A DNA stretch of 64,000 bases from Dryocola clanedunensis_A (GCA_038405435.1 JBBYHZ010000005.1), one strand, 5' to 3'; shown: positions 44,377 through 53,463, numbered from the stretch's first letter. Numbers and translations: made by a program. Notes: generated by a model from the sequence alone, not told the origin.

Positions 44377-45752
44377 TTCACCTCTGCATTGTTTTCAGAC
44401 GGCACTTTCTTTTTGCCCAGATAGTTGAAGCCCACCAGCACCGCGAACAGCGCGACCACCAGCGCGGTGATGCCAACCGGCGACACGAAGCGCGCCAGAT
44501 TGCCCAGCACGATGCCAACCACGCCGAAGTCCGCGTCCGAGAAGGTGGTATTGGCGAAGCCGATCGCCCCCAGTACCGGCAGCAGCAGGACGGGCAGGAA
44601 GGTGATCAGCAGGCCGTTGGCAAATGAGCCGAGCATTGCGCCACGGCGGCCGCCGGTTGCGTTACCGAACACGCCCGCCGTCGCCCCGGTAAAGAAGTGC
44701 GGCACCACGCCCGGCAGTATCAGCACCAGCTTCATCTGCCCGAGCAGGAACAGCCCCACCAGCCCGCCGAGGAAGCTGAACAGGAAGCCAATCAGCACCG
44801 CGTTTGGCGCGTAGGGGTAGACCACCGGGCAGTCGAGCGCTGGCCGGGCGTTTGGCACCAGTTTTTCAGAGAAGCCGGTAAACGCCGGAACAATTTCCGC
44901 CAGAATCAGGCGCACGCCCTGCAGGATGATAAAGACACCCGCCGCGAAGGTAATCGCCTGAATGATCGAATAAACCAGGAAGTTCTGCCCACCGCTGAGC
45001 TGGCCTTCGACATAGTCTTTACCGGCGCAGACGGCGAGGATCATGTAGATGACGATCATGGTCAGCGAGATTGAGATGGAGCTGTCGCGCAGGAAGCTCA
45101 GGTTCTTCGGCAGGTTCATCTCTTCCGTTGAACGCGATCCCTTGCCGCATTTACTGCCTATCCAGCCGGAGAGCACGTAGCCCAGCGTCCCAAAATGCCC
45201 GAAGCCGATGTCATCGGTGCCGGTAATGCGGCGCATATAGCGCTGGGCAATCGCCGGGAAGAACGCCATGATCAGGCCCAGAATCAGCGAACCGGTAAAC
45301 ACCAGCCCTACGCCCTCGAAGCCAGCGACGGTCAGGATCACGCTTATCATGCAGGCCATATAAAACGTGTGGTGGCCGGTCAGGAAGATATATTTCAGCC
45401 TGGTGAAGCGGGCGACGATGATGTTCGCCACCATGCCGAACGCCATAATCAGCGCGGTGGACGCGCCGTATTTCTCCAGCGCAATTGAAACGATGGCTTC
45501 GTTATTAGGAATAATTCCCTGAATATTAAAAGCATGTTCAAACATGCCGCCGAGAGGATTTAACGAGCTGACTAATACCGTCGCCCCGCCGCCCAGAACA
45601 ATAAATCCCAGCACCGTTTTAATTGAGCCTTTCACCACGTCAGAAAAAGATTTCTTTTGCGCCACCAGGCCAATCAGAGCAATTAAGCCAACCAGGATGG
45701 CGGGCACCTTAAGAATATCAACAATAAAATTCAGCGTTTCAAGGATAAACAT
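44373..45752 (-). CDS. PTS transporter subunit EIIC, ascorbate/UlaA type
   Basis: A 459-residue membrane permease of the SgaT/UlaA superfamily. Features include FLTGHHTFYMACMISVILT, GFGHFGTLGYVLSGWIGSKC, PVVYPYAPNAVLIGFLFSFL and GVVPHFFTGATAGVFGNATGG. About ten helices are expected. GAGG lies 5 bases before the ATG at 45752; a GTG two codons earlier is less likely. With the IIB and IIA genes upstream it forms a complete EII. The substrate is unknown; closeness to L-ascorbate or other acid sugars is by family only. Confidence 0.9.
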   Translation of the reverse strand: MFILETLNFIVDILKVPAILVGLIALIGLVAQKKSFSDVVKGSIKTVLGFIVLGGGATVLVSSLNPLGGMFEHAFNIQGIIPNNEAIVSIALEKYGASTALIMAFGMVANIIVARFTRLKYIFLTGHHTFYMACMISVILTVAGFEGVGLVFTGSLILGLIMAFFPAIAQRYMRRITGTDDIGFGHFGTLGYVLSGWIGSKCGKGSRSTEEMNLPKNLSFLRDSSISISLTMIVIYMILAVCAGKDYVEGQLSGGQNFLVYSIIQAITFAAGVFIILQGVRLILAEIVPAFTGFSEKLVPNARPALDCPVVYPYAPNAVLIGFLFSFLGGLVGLFLLGQMKLVLILPGVVPHFFTGATAGVFGNATGGRRGAMLGSFANGLLITFLPVLLLPVLGAIGFANTTFSDADFGVVGIVLGNLARFVSPVGITALVVALFAVLVGFNYLGKKKVPSENNAEVK

Positions 45753-45773
45753 ATCCACCTCGCCCTGTAGGGA

Positions 45774-46046
45774 TTAACGGTTAGCAAAATAAGCGCTGAG
45801 CTTATCTTCCAGTTCGTTGATATCAATAATGCTGGTCAGCACCACCAGCCTGTCGCCCGGCACGCTGGCACTTTCAGCGATGTCCTTTGCCATTACAAAC
45901 AGGTCGGCGGCCCCCGGCGTGGCGGAGGATAAATCAGAGTGCTCCACCTCCGCGTCGATATTCAGCTTTTTCAAAACTTTTTTGATATTCATCTCGACCA
46001 TAAAACTGCTGCCAAGACCCGATCCGCAGATAGCCATTATTTTCAT
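45774..46046 (-). CDS. PTS transporter subunit EIIB (lactate/ascorbate type)
   Basis: A 90-residue cytosolic EIIB. The phospho-Cys is in the N-terminal P-loop MAICGSGLGSSFMVEMNIKK (Cys8). It takes the phosphate from the IIA protein and passes it to the sugar. Closest in type to UlaB. A good AAGGAAAT lies before the ATG. Confidence 0.92.
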   Translation of the reverse strand: MKIMAICGSGLGSSFMVEMNIKKVLKKLNIDAEVEHSDLSSATPGAADLFVMAKDIAESASVPGDRLVVLTSIIDINELEDKLSAYFANR

Positions 46047-46127
46047 CTTTATTTCCTTTGATTAAGGATGCATACCGCCGCACCGCATTTCAAATGCAAT
46101 GTAAGAAATCAGGGTAGAAAAGGTAAT

Positions 46128-46571
46128 TCAGTAACGGTTGATTATTGTTTTAATCCCCTCCACGTTTTTTGCTTTATGTAGTAATGCCATATCTTCATCA
46201 CTGGAAAATAATTCTGCTAACGCAGATATTGTCTCAATATGGCTGTGGCTGTCCGTCGCCGCGAGCATAATTATCAGGTCAACGGGATCGTTATCCTCGG
46301 AATTAAAGCTCACCCCTTTTTCAAGCTTCAGGAGAGAGAGCCCTAACCCCTGCGCCCCCTCCTCCGGCCTGGCATGCGGCATGGCCAGCCCAGGCGCCAG
46401 CACGTAATACGGCCCGAGCCTGTCGTGCTGCTGCTTAATGGCGGTAACGTAATCCGCCGTAATAATATCGGCGTCCAGCAGGGGCCGCGCGCAAACGTCC
46501 AGCGCCTGCATCCAGCTTTCCACCTCCGGCAGCACCCTGATGGTGCCGTCATGTAACCAGCGATTAAGCAC
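46128..46571 (-). CDS. PTS transporter subunit EIIA (fructose/mannitol/Ntr fold)
   Basis: A 147-residue EIIA. The phosphorylated His is in LAPGLAMPHARPEEGAQGLG. The end of the protein, IETISALAELFSSDEDM, is typical of UlaC-like proteins. It is the first gene of the IIA-IIB-IIC-tkt operon, divergent to the LacI-type regulator. The 81-base spacer to IIB is wider than the others. Confidence 0.92.
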   Translation of the reverse strand: MLNRWLHDGTIRVLPEVESWMQALDVCARPLLDADIITADYVTAIKQQHDRLGPYYVLAPGLAMPHARPEEGAQGLGLSLLKLEKGVSFNSEDNDPVDLIIMLAATDSHSHIETISALAELFSSDEDMALLHKAKNVEGIKTIINRY

Positions 46572-46659
46572 GCTCTCCTCCTTTCGGTTTAAAAACGGAC
46601 CAGCAAGATGGGCAAACTTTATGCAACGCTTCGCCTTCTGACAGTGATGATAGTCACAA

Positions 46660-46707
46660 AGATAGCGCTACCAAAAACTATCGCGCAAATTTGTGATAGC
46701 GCTATCA
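46660..46707. promoter_or_regulatory. Paired operators between the PTS/transketolase operon and its regulator
   Basis: TGATAGC-GCTATCA (46694-46707) is a perfect 14-bp palindrome. AGATAGC-GCTACC (46660-46672) is a near copy, with centres 34 bases apart. The central CG with symmetric arms is typical of LacI/GntR-type operators. The gap between the two divergent genes is 257 bases, so one repressor could cover both promoters. Confidence 0.75.
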
Positions 46708-46828
46708 GATCGTAATCATTGGCCTAAAAGCCAGCGATCGGGTGGATTTCCGGCGTATACTTAACACCGATTTCCCCTGTAGATTCAGGGGAGAAGATGT
46801 CACAACAACGATAAGAACAGGCATAACC

Positions 46829-47848
46829 ATGTCCATGACCCGAAAGCGACGTAGTACAGGGAAGGTAACGCTTGCCGATGTAGCCCAGCTGGCAGGCGTC
46901 GGCACCATGACCGTATCGCGAGCCCTTCGCACCCCGGACCAGGTCTCTGATAAGCTCCGGGAAAAAATTGAGGCCGCAGTGAGCGAACTCGGCTACATGC
47001 CCAACCTGGCGGCCAGCGCGCTGGCATCGGCCTCCTCCTATACCATCGCTATGGTCGTGCCGAGCCTTGCGGAGTCTGGCTGCACGGAGATGTTTGCCGG
47101 GCTACAGCAGGTGCTGCAACCGGCGGGCTACCAGATAGTGCTGGCGGAATCGCAGCACCGCCTGGAGCAGGAAGAGAAGCTGCTGGAAACCCTGCTGACC
47201 TCAAATCTCGCGGCGGCGATTCTGCTCAGCGCGGATCACAGCGATACCGTACGCAGCTGGCTGACAAACGCCAACGTGCCGGTGCTGGAGATAGGCGCAA
47301 CGCGCGAAGATCCTATCGACATGAACATCGGCATCGATAACGTCGCGGCGATGTTTGAACTGACGGAGATGCTCATCAGGCGCGGCTACCAGAATATCGG
47401 GCTGCTGTGCGCCAACCAGGAGCAGTGGATATTCCAGCAGCATCTTCAGGGCTGGTATAAGGCGATGCTGCGCCACCATATGTCGCCCAATCGGGTGATC
47501 AACGCCGCCGCCCCGCCCGTCTTCTCAACCGGAACGGCGCAGCTGCCCGAATTTTTACTGGCCTGGCCGGAGCTGGACGCGCTGGTCTGCGTGTCGGACG
47601 AACTGGCCTGCGGCGCGCTGTACGAATGTCAGCGCAGGCGCATCAAGGTGCCGGATGATTTAGCGATTGTTGGTTTTGGGGACAGCGACGTCAGCCGCGT
47701 GTGCCAGCCTGCGCTGACAACGATGGCGGTGCCGCATCGTAAGATTGGCATCGAAGCGGGTCGCGCATTACTGGCAAGAATCAACGATGAGCCCTGGGAT
47801 GCGAACCCGACCATTGCTTCAGCGCTGTGCATGCGGGATAGCTGCTAG
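46829..47848 (+). CDS. LacI-family transcriptional regulator (GntR/IdnR-like)
   Basis: The 339-residue repressor has an N-terminal HTH (KVTLADVAQLAGVGTMTVSRALRTPDQV, residues 13-40) with hinge LGYMPNLAASALAS and a periplasmic-binding-protein-like ligand domain. It resembles the GntR/IdnR branch. Starts at 46829 (MSMTRKRR) or 46835 are preferred because the longer frame adds 29 residues that look like leader DNA. It probably controls the divergent PTS/transketolase genes through the palindromes at 46660-46707. The inducer is unknown. Confidence 0.88.
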   Translation: MSMTRKRRSTGKVTLADVAQLAGVGTMTVSRALRTPDQVSDKLREKIEAAVSELGYMPNLAASALASASSYTIAMVVPSLAESGCTEMFAGLQQVLQPAGYQIVLAESQHRLEQEEKLLETLLTSNLAAAILLSADHSDTVRSWLTNANVPVLEIGATREDPIDMNIGIDNVAAMFELTEMLIRRGYQNIGLLCANQEQWIFQQHLQGWYKAMLRHHMSPNRVINAAAPPVFSTGTAQLPEFLLAWPELDALVCVSDELACGALYECQRRRIKVPDDLAIVGFGDSDVSRVCQPALTTMAVPHRKIGIEAGRALLARINDEPWDANPTIASALCMRDSC

Positions 47849-48174
47849 AGCCTCCTGTTCCGTCAGATATCCGGGGCGCAACGCTCTGATTATCCCGCGC
47901 CTTAAGCTGCTCTGACTGACCGCCTACATTCAGCGGCAGAATCGTTACTTTCTGCCGTCTATTCTGCAGTCAATCACAAAATCCACATCGCTTTTCTACC
48001 CTTTCTTGACAACCTGAATGCAGAGTGTCAATTCTTGCTTCACCGATTGAGCAAATGTAATCGCAATGATAATAAAAAGCTGCACTTTGGTTTCTTAACG
48101 TCTTAACAAAACCTCTGCCTCAGCGCGCTTTGCCCGGGGCAGTCATCCTGTCCGAGTCAGTGAGGAGCAGAATT
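47849..48174. promoter_or_regulatory. Promoter region of the sugar ABC transporter, with operator-like site
   Basis: No gene is seen. CGATTGAGCAA (48044-48054) begins a 22-bp site ending GCA at 48065; its outer arms CGATT/AATCG are symmetric. The same first 11 bases stand at 58558-58568 ahead of rbtD. TTGACA at 48006-48011 may be a -35 box. GAGGAG precedes the ATG at 48175. Confidence 0.65.
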
Positions 48175-49221
48175 ATGCGTTACCCTACAGTGTTCAAAGC
48201 ATCGCTTATGGCGGCATTGGGTTTCAGCGCCGTGGCGCAGGCTCAGGAGGCGGCAACCATTGCCTTTCTGATGCCCGATCAGGCATCAACCCGCTACGAG
48301 CAGCATGATTTTCCGGGCTTCAAAGCGGAGCTGACTAAGCTCTGCCAGCAGTGCAAGGTTATCTACCAGAACGCCAACGCCAGCGCCTCTTTGCAACAGC
48401 AGCAGTTCAACTCCGCTATTGCCCAGGGCGCGAAGGTGATCGTGCTGGATCCGGTTGACTCTTCCGCCGCCGCAGGCCTGGTGGAAATCGCCCACTCGCA
48501 GGACGTAAAAGTAGTGGCCTACGACCGTCCGATCCCCGGCAAACCTGCCGATTTTTATATCTCTTTTGATAACGAAGGTATCGGCTACGCGATATCCACC
48601 TCGCTGGTTGAACACCTGAAGGCGACAAACGTGCCCGCAGGCTCCGGCGTGCTGCAAATCAACGGCTCGCCAACGGATGCCGCAGCGGGCCTGATTCGCG
48701 ACGGTATTCATCGCGGGCTGAAAGAGTCCGGGTATAAAACGCTGGCTGAATTCGACACCCCTGAATGGGCACCGCCAAAAGCGCAGGAGTGGGCAGCCGG
48801 GCAGATAACCCGTTTTGGCGACAAGATTAAAGGCGTGGTTGCGGCGAACGACGGAACCGGCGGCGGGGCTATTGCCGCCTTTAAATCCGGCGGCGTACAG
48901 CCGATTCCTCCGGTGACGGGTAACGATGCGACAATCGCCGCGCTGCAGCTGATTATCGCCGGGGATCAGTACAACACTATCTCTAAACCATCTGAAATCG
49001 TTGCCGCCGCTGCCGCCAATGTTGCGGTACAGCTGATCAACGGCCAGAAGCCGAAGGCCACCTCAACCCTCTACAACACGCCGTCGCAGCTCTTTGTTCC
49101 GGCGGTAATCACCGCAAAAAATATCAAAGCGGAAATCTTTGATAAGAAAATCCAGACGCCGCAACAGGTTTGTACCGGAGAGTACCAGCAGGCCTGCCAG
49201 AAATTAGGGATCCTCAACTAA
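48175..49221 (+). CDS. Sugar ABC transporter, periplasmic binding protein (RbsB/XylF type)
   Basis: This 348-residue secreted receptor has a Sec signal (ASLMAALGFSAVAQAQ; likely cleavage after AQA). The type I periplasmic-binding fold is recognised from TIAFLMPDQASTRYEQHDFP, the ribose/xylose-site-like VVAYDRPIPGK, VLQINGSPTDAAAG and GVVAANDGTGGGAIAA. Four Cys in two pairs (LCQQC; VCTGEYQQAC) suggest disulfides. The ATG at 48175 has GAGGAG upstream. It starts a three-gene importer operon. Substrate: a pentose or, by promoter logic, a pentitol. Confidence 0.9.
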   Translation: MRYPTVFKASLMAALGFSAVAQAQEAATIAFLMPDQASTRYEQHDFPGFKAELTKLCQQCKVIYQNANASASLQQQQFNSAIAQGAKVIVLDPVDSSAAAGLVEIAHSQDVKVVAYDRPIPGKPADFYISFDNEGIGYAISTSLVEHLKATNVPAGSGVLQINGSPTDAAAGLIRDGIHRGLKESGYKTLAEFDTPEWAPPKAQEWAAGQITRFGDKIKGVVAANDGTGGGAIAAFKSGGVQPIPPVTGNDATIAALQLIIAGDQYNTISKPSEIVAAAAANVAVQLINGQKPKATSTLYNTPSQLFVPAVITAKNIKAEIFDKKIQTPQQVCTGEYQQACQKLGILN

Positions 49222-49271
49222 GCCGCAGCCGGTGCGTTCGCGGACGCACCGACGATAAGAAGGTTTTTACT

Positions 49272-50084
49272 ATGTTAATCGATAATGGCCTCGCCCCGCG
49301 CACGGATAGCCCGCTTCTTCAGCTAAGGAAAATCTCTAAAAATTTTGGCGCCGTTTCTGCCCTGACGGATATCGATCTCGACGTTTACGCGGGTGAAGTC
49401 GTGGCGCTGGTCGGCGATAACGGCGCGGGCAAATCGACGCTGGTTAAAGTACTGGCGGGGGTGTATCAGCCCACTTCCGGCACTATTGAATTTGAGGGCA
49501 AGGAAATCACTCTCGACAGCCCGGGCAAGGCGCTGGAGCACGGCATTTCCACCGTGTTTCAGGATCTGGCGCTGTGCGAAAACCTGGACGTGGTGGCGAA
49601 CCTGTTTCTGGGGCACGAGCTGTCGGCCTGGGAGCTGGATGAGGTGACTATGGAGGTGCGGGCCTGGACACTGCTAAAAGAGCTGGCGGCCCGCATTCCC
49701 TCAGTGCGCGAACCGGTTGCCTCCCTTTCTGGCGGACAGCGGCAGACCGTCGCTATCGCCCGCTCGCTGCTGCTCAACCCCAAAATCATTATGCTCGATG
49801 AACCCACGGCCGCCCTCGGCGTGGCGCAGACCGCAGAGGTGCTGAACCTGATTGAGCGGGTGCGTGAACGCGGGCTGGGCGTGATTATCATCAGTCACAA
49901 CATGGAAGACGTGCGGGCGGTTGCCGATCGGATAGTGGTTCTGCGCCTGGGCCGCAACAAAGGCATTTTTACGCCGGAGGCCACCAACCAGGATCTGGTT
50001 GCCGCCATTACCGGAGCGACGGAGAACGCCGTGTCGCGCCGGGTGGAGAGAAAATCGCATCAACATACGACGGGGGCGAGCTGA
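49272..50084 (+). CDS. Sugar ABC transporter, single-domain ATPase
   Basis: A 270-residue ATPase with one nucleotide-binding domain: Walker A VGDNGAGKSTLVK, Q-loop FQDLALCENL, signature SLSGGQRQTVAIARSL, Walker B IIMLDEPTAALG and switch His in IIISHNME. Most monosaccharide importers have a double-domain ATPase (about 500 residues); the single-domain form is like FrcA. The ATG at 49272 follows AAGAAGG. The upstream frame overlapping the binding-protein gene is not used. Two ATPase chains should pair with a permease dimer. Confidence 0.92.
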   Translation: MLIDNGLAPRTDSPLLQLRKISKNFGAVSALTDIDLDVYAGEVVALVGDNGAGKSTLVKVLAGVYQPTSGTIEFEGKEITLDSPGKALEHGISTVFQDLALCENLDVVANLFLGHELSAWELDEVTMEVRAWTLLKELAARIPSVREPVASLSGGQRQTVAIARSLLLNPKIIMLDEPTAALGVAQTAEVLNLIERVRERGLGVIIISHNMEDVRAVADRIVVLRLGRNKGIFTPEATNQDLVAAITGATENAVSRRVERKSHQHTTGAS

Positions 50085-50087
50085 GCC

Positions 50088-51347
50088 ATGACCACAACCA
50101 CCAATAAACCGCTGTCGCCTGAAACCCGGCTGGACCGCAGCGACGAACGCGTCAGTCACCAGGACACGCTTTCCGGCCTGCTTCGTGCTTACATCACGCG
50201 TATCAAGACCGGCGACCTGGGGATGATCCCCGTAGTGCTCGGGCTTATCATTATCTCCATCGTCTTTACGGTGCTGAACCCGATTTATCTGGCCCCCAAC
50301 AACCTGGTCAATATGCTGTTCGACTGCGCTACGGTGGGCTTTATTTCGCTGGGTATCGTCTGCGTACTGCTGCTGGGTGAGATTGATCTTTCCGTAGGGT
50401 CGATGAGCGGTCTGGCCTCGGCCATAATCGGCGTGCTATGGGTAAACCAGGGCTGGCCCATTGTGGGCGCGATAGCCGTCGCACTGGCGGTAGGCGCCGC
50501 CGTGGGCCTGCTTTACGCCCAGCTGTACAGCCGTTTAGGGATGCCAAGCTTTGTGGCAACCCTCGCCGGGCTGCTCGCGCTGCTCGGCATGCAGCTCTAT
50601 ATTCTCGGCCCGTCGGGAAGCATTAACCTGCCCTACGTTTCCCCGCTGGTGCGCTTCGGCCAGGTGCTGGTGATGCCGGGCTGGCTGGCGCATCTGTTTG
50701 CGCTGCTGCCAGGGGTGCTGATGCTGGTCCTGGGGCTGCGCACCCGCACGCGCCGGACTCAGGCCAACCTGTCCTGCGAACCTCTCGGCTCGCTTTGGGC
50801 GCGCAGCATATTTATGACTGCCGTGTTCGAATTTATGGTTTTCTATCTCAACATCGGACGCGGGGTTCCGTGGGTATTCGGGCTGTTTATCCTCGTCGTT
50901 GTCATGCTGAACTACGCGCTGAAACGGACAAAATGGGGCCGCTCAATGTTTGCCGTTGGGGGCAATCGCGAAGCTGCCCGCCGCTCCGGCATTAACGTAC
51001 GGCGTATTTATATCAGCGCGTTTATGATTTGTTCCGTGCTGGCAACCACCGGCGGGATCCTTGCCGCTTCACGTCTGGCCTCCGCCAGCCAGCAGGCGGG
51101 GACCGGAGACGTGAATCTTAACGCCATCGCGGCGGCGGTGATCGGCGGCACGAGCCTGTTCGGCGGACGCGGCAGCGCATACTCGGCCCTGCTCGGCATC
51201 ATCGTCATTCAGTGTATTTCCAACGGACTGACGCTGCTCAATCTGCCGTCGTCATTACGCTATATGATAACTGGCGGCGTGCTGGCTATTGCGGTGATTG
51301 TGGATTCGATGGCGAGACGCTCGCGGGTGAGCCACGGCCGCGCCTGA
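50088..51347 (+). CDS. Sugar ABC transporter, permease (XylH/RbsC type)
   Basis: A 419-residue permease of the BPD_transp_2 family. The signature LGEIDLSVGSMSGLASAIIG and the coupling part VGGNREAARRSGINVRRIY are present. A polar N terminus of about 45 residues precedes the first helix, as in XylH-like proteins. It is three bases after the ATPase gene, with GAGCTGAGCC as weak ribosome site. It ends at a large hairpin. Confidence 0.92.
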   Translation: MTTTTNKPLSPETRLDRSDERVSHQDTLSGLLRAYITRIKTGDLGMIPVVLGLIIISIVFTVLNPIYLAPNNLVNMLFDCATVGFISLGIVCVLLLGEIDLSVGSMSGLASAIIGVLWVNQGWPIVGAIAVALAVGAAVGLLYAQLYSRLGMPSFVATLAGLLALLGMQLYILGPSGSINLPYVSPLVRFGQVLVMPGWLAHLFALLPGVLMLVLGLRTRTRRTQANLSCEPLGSLWARSIFMTAVFEFMVFYLNIGRGVPWVFGLFILVVVMLNYALKRTKWGRSMFAVGGNREAARRSGINVRRIYISAFMICSVLATTGGILAASRLASASQQAGTGDVNLNAIAAAVIGGTSLFGGRGSAYSALLGIIVIQCISNGLTLLNLPSSLRYMITGGVLAIAVIVDSMARRSRVSHGRA

Positions 51348-51361
51348 TTAGCATAAAAAGG

Positions 51362-51423
51362 GGAAGCGCAGAAGCCGGGTTCACAAAGACCGGTTACTCC
51401 CCCGGGTTGGTTTCTGCGCTTCC
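51362..51423. terminator. Large hairpin between converging ABC and pentitol operons
   Basis: GGAAGCGCAGAA (51362-51373) and TTCTGCGCTTCC (51412-51423) form a perfect 12-bp stem around a loop that can fold again through CCGGGTT and CCCGGG parts. It lies between the permease stop and the HAD-gene stop and probably ends both transcripts. Confidence 0.7.
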
Positions 51424-51427
51424 AGAT

Positions 51428-52084
51428 TTAATAAACCTGCTCAGGCTCCAGCGCGTCGACGAGCTCCCTTAAGGAGGCATAGCGGCCAAACGCCGCCGCA
51501 AACTTTGCGTCATCGTAGTCGGGTGCCACCACAAAGGTTTTGATTCCCGCCCGCTGCGCGGCGGTAAAACCATTCAGGCTATCCTCAATCACCCTGCACT
51601 CTCCTGCCTCCAGCCCCAGCTTGTGTAATACCTTGCTATAAACTGCGGGATGGGGCTTGCCAAAAAGTTCATCATCCGCGCTGCACACCACGTCAAACCA
51701 GTCCCATAATTTCAGCCGGTCAAACACCGCTTCAATGATCTGTTTACAAGAAGAAGTCGCCAATGCCAGGCGGTAGCCAGCGGCACGGAAGCTGCGCAGT
51801 GCCTGTTCTAACCCGTTCATTGCCACGCCCTCGCGGCGGATGGCAGCGCAGACCAGGGTAACAATTTGCTCTTCAGCCTGGGGCGAGGAGATGCTCAGCG
51901 AGTATCTTTCGCACCATAGCCTTGCGATATCATCAATCCGTTTCCCTTTGGTGAAGCGCTCGCACTCCTCAGCGGTAATGGCGATTCCCTGTTCTGCCAG
52001 CACCTCGATTTGGGCACGCTGCCAGAAGCCTTCCGAATCAATAATGACGCCGTCCATATCAAAAATAACCGCTTCAACTTTCAT
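51428..52084 (-). CDS. HAD-superfamily sugar/polyol phosphatase (YniC/HxpB-like)
   Basis: A 218-residue cytosolic HAD phosphatase with the nucleophile motif AVIFDMDGVIIDSEGFW, motif II LATSSCK, motif III FGKPHPAVY and motif IV CRVIEDSLNGF. It resembles YniC (2-deoxyglucose-6-phosphate/hexitol phosphatase). It lies 50 bases downstream of dalT on the same strand, so it may belong to the arabinitol operon, where it could hydrolyse toxic pentitol or pentulose phosphates. This role is inference. Confidence 0.88.
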   Translation of the reverse strand: MKVEAVIFDMDGVIIDSEGFWQRAQIEVLAEQGIAITAEECERFTKGKRIDDIARLWCERYSLSISSPQAEEQIVTLVCAAIRREGVAMNGLEQALRSFRAAGYRLALATSSCKQIIEAVFDRLKLWDWFDVVCSADDELFGKPHPAVYSKVLHKLGLEAGECRVIEDSLNGFTAAQRAGIKTFVVAPDYDDAKFAAAFGRYASLRELVDALEPEQVY

Positions 52085-52134
52085 GACTGTTCCGCTTGAT
52101 TAAATGGCTGACAACGTTGCCAGCCAAAAATCTG

Positions 52135-53415
52135 TTAAGACGCCCGCACCGCCCCTTTCGTGGCAGAAACTGCGGTACTTTCAAAACCTGGCTGCTCAAC
52201 GCGGATAAAGTGGCACAGGAAGAAGGCGATGACATACAGCGCGGTATAGGCGATAACCACGCCGAGAGTGCTGAAGTACGGCAGCAGCACAACCGCAATC
52301 GCCGGGGCCAGGAAGTTCGACAGACCCGCAGAGAGGTTATAGACGGAGATTGCCGCCCCCTTGTGGCGCGGTTCCAGCGCCGGGAAGACCGCCGCCATCG
52401 GCACGAACGCCGCCACGAAAATTCCCAGCGAGATTGCCGGAAGCAGCGCCATGGCGAAGTTATGCCCGAAATGCTGCGGCACGTAGTAGAACGCCAGGCT
52501 CGAAAGGGCCATACCGATACAGCCGAACCAGCGCACGACGCGCATCCAGCCCAGTTTTTCTGCGACTATGCCCCAGAAAATATTGGAGAAAATGGTGGTA
52601 AAGAAGAACACCGCCCATACCTGTAGCCACTCGGAGGTGGTAAAGCCCAGCTCATCGACGAACATCAGCGGCATGATAACCGCGAAGCCGAACAGCGACA
52701 GGGTATTAATGATGCGCACCATGCTCGAATACATAATGCTGCGGTTGGTATAGAGCAGCGTGATTGCCCGGCTCAGCTCGTTGAGCTTCTCTCTGGTGGT
52801 GAGGTTGTGCATGTGCGTTGGGGTATGGACGTTACGCAGGGAAATCATCGCAATCACCCCGCCCGCCAGGCAGAAGAATAGCGCCATCCACAGCGTACCC
52901 AGCTCGCCCACCAGCGGAATGGTAAAGCTCGGAATGTAGCTGCCCGCCACGCCAATACCAATCGAATAAACCGCCCAGTACCAGCCCAGCGCGGAGCTGG
53001 CGTTCTCGCTCTTCACGTTATGGATAATCACCACGATGAAGGAGTAGAGGAACAGCGGATAGGCAAAGCCGCGGATGCCATAGAACAGTAAAATCAACGG
53101 ATAGTTGGCATGGCCCAGGCCAAAGGTGAGGAACAGCACGTGGAACACGCACCACAGCACGAACCCGATAAACATGGTTTTCTGCGGTGTAATAATTTCG
53201 GCGACCACCCCGGATACCCAGGCGGACAGCGCGGCGGCGAGGCCGTAGAGTGTGAAGGCAAATGACGCCTGCGCGGGCGAGAAACCCAGTTCTTTAATGT
53301 AGTGGGAGAGGAACGCCAGCTCAAAACCGTCGCCGGTCATGAATACGGCGATGGCGATATAGCCCCACAGCAGGTGAAGCGGTAATCCAAACCATTGTTT
53401 GTTAGCAACGGACAT
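52135..53415 (-). CDS. dalT: D-arabinitol transporter (MFS, polyol permease family)
   Basis: A 426-residue, 12-helix MFS permease of the pentitol group known from Klebsiella (DalT/RbtT). The N terminus NKQWFGLPLHLLWGYIAIAV and the loop MTGDGFELAFLSHYIKELGF are characteristic. It lies downstream of dalD and dalK, as in the Klebsiella dal operon, so it is called DalT; a ribitol role is not excluded. GAGGT precedes the ATG. Confidence 0.9.
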   Translation of the reverse strand: MSVANKQWFGLPLHLLWGYIAIAVFMTGDGFELAFLSHYIKELGFSPAQASFAFTLYGLAAALSAWVSGVVAEIITPQKTMFIGFVLWCVFHVLFLTFGLGHANYPLILLFYGIRGFAYPLFLYSFIVVIIHNVKSENASSALGWYWAVYSIGIGVAGSYIPSFTIPLVGELGTLWMALFFCLAGGVIAMISLRNVHTPTHMHNLTTREKLNELSRAITLLYTNRSIMYSSMVRIINTLSLFGFAVIMPLMFVDELGFTTSEWLQVWAVFFFTTIFSNIFWGIVAEKLGWMRVVRWFGCIGMALSSLAFYYVPQHFGHNFAMALLPAISLGIFVAAFVPMAAVFPALEPRHKGAAISVYNLSAGLSNFLAPAIAVVLLPYFSTLGVVIAYTALYVIAFFLCHFIRVEQPGFESTAVSATKGAVRAS

Positions 53416-53445
53416 AGTGACCTCGTTTCTTATGTACAGGGTAAG

Positions 53446-53463
53446 CCCCGGCCGTAACCGGGG
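53446..53463. repeat. Hairpin in the dalK-dalT spacer
   Basis: CCCCGG, CCGTAA and CCGGGG form a 6-bp stem in the 66-base gap between dalK and dalT. On the minus strand no T run follows. It may act as an mRNA stability element or partial terminator inside the operon. Confidence 0.5.
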
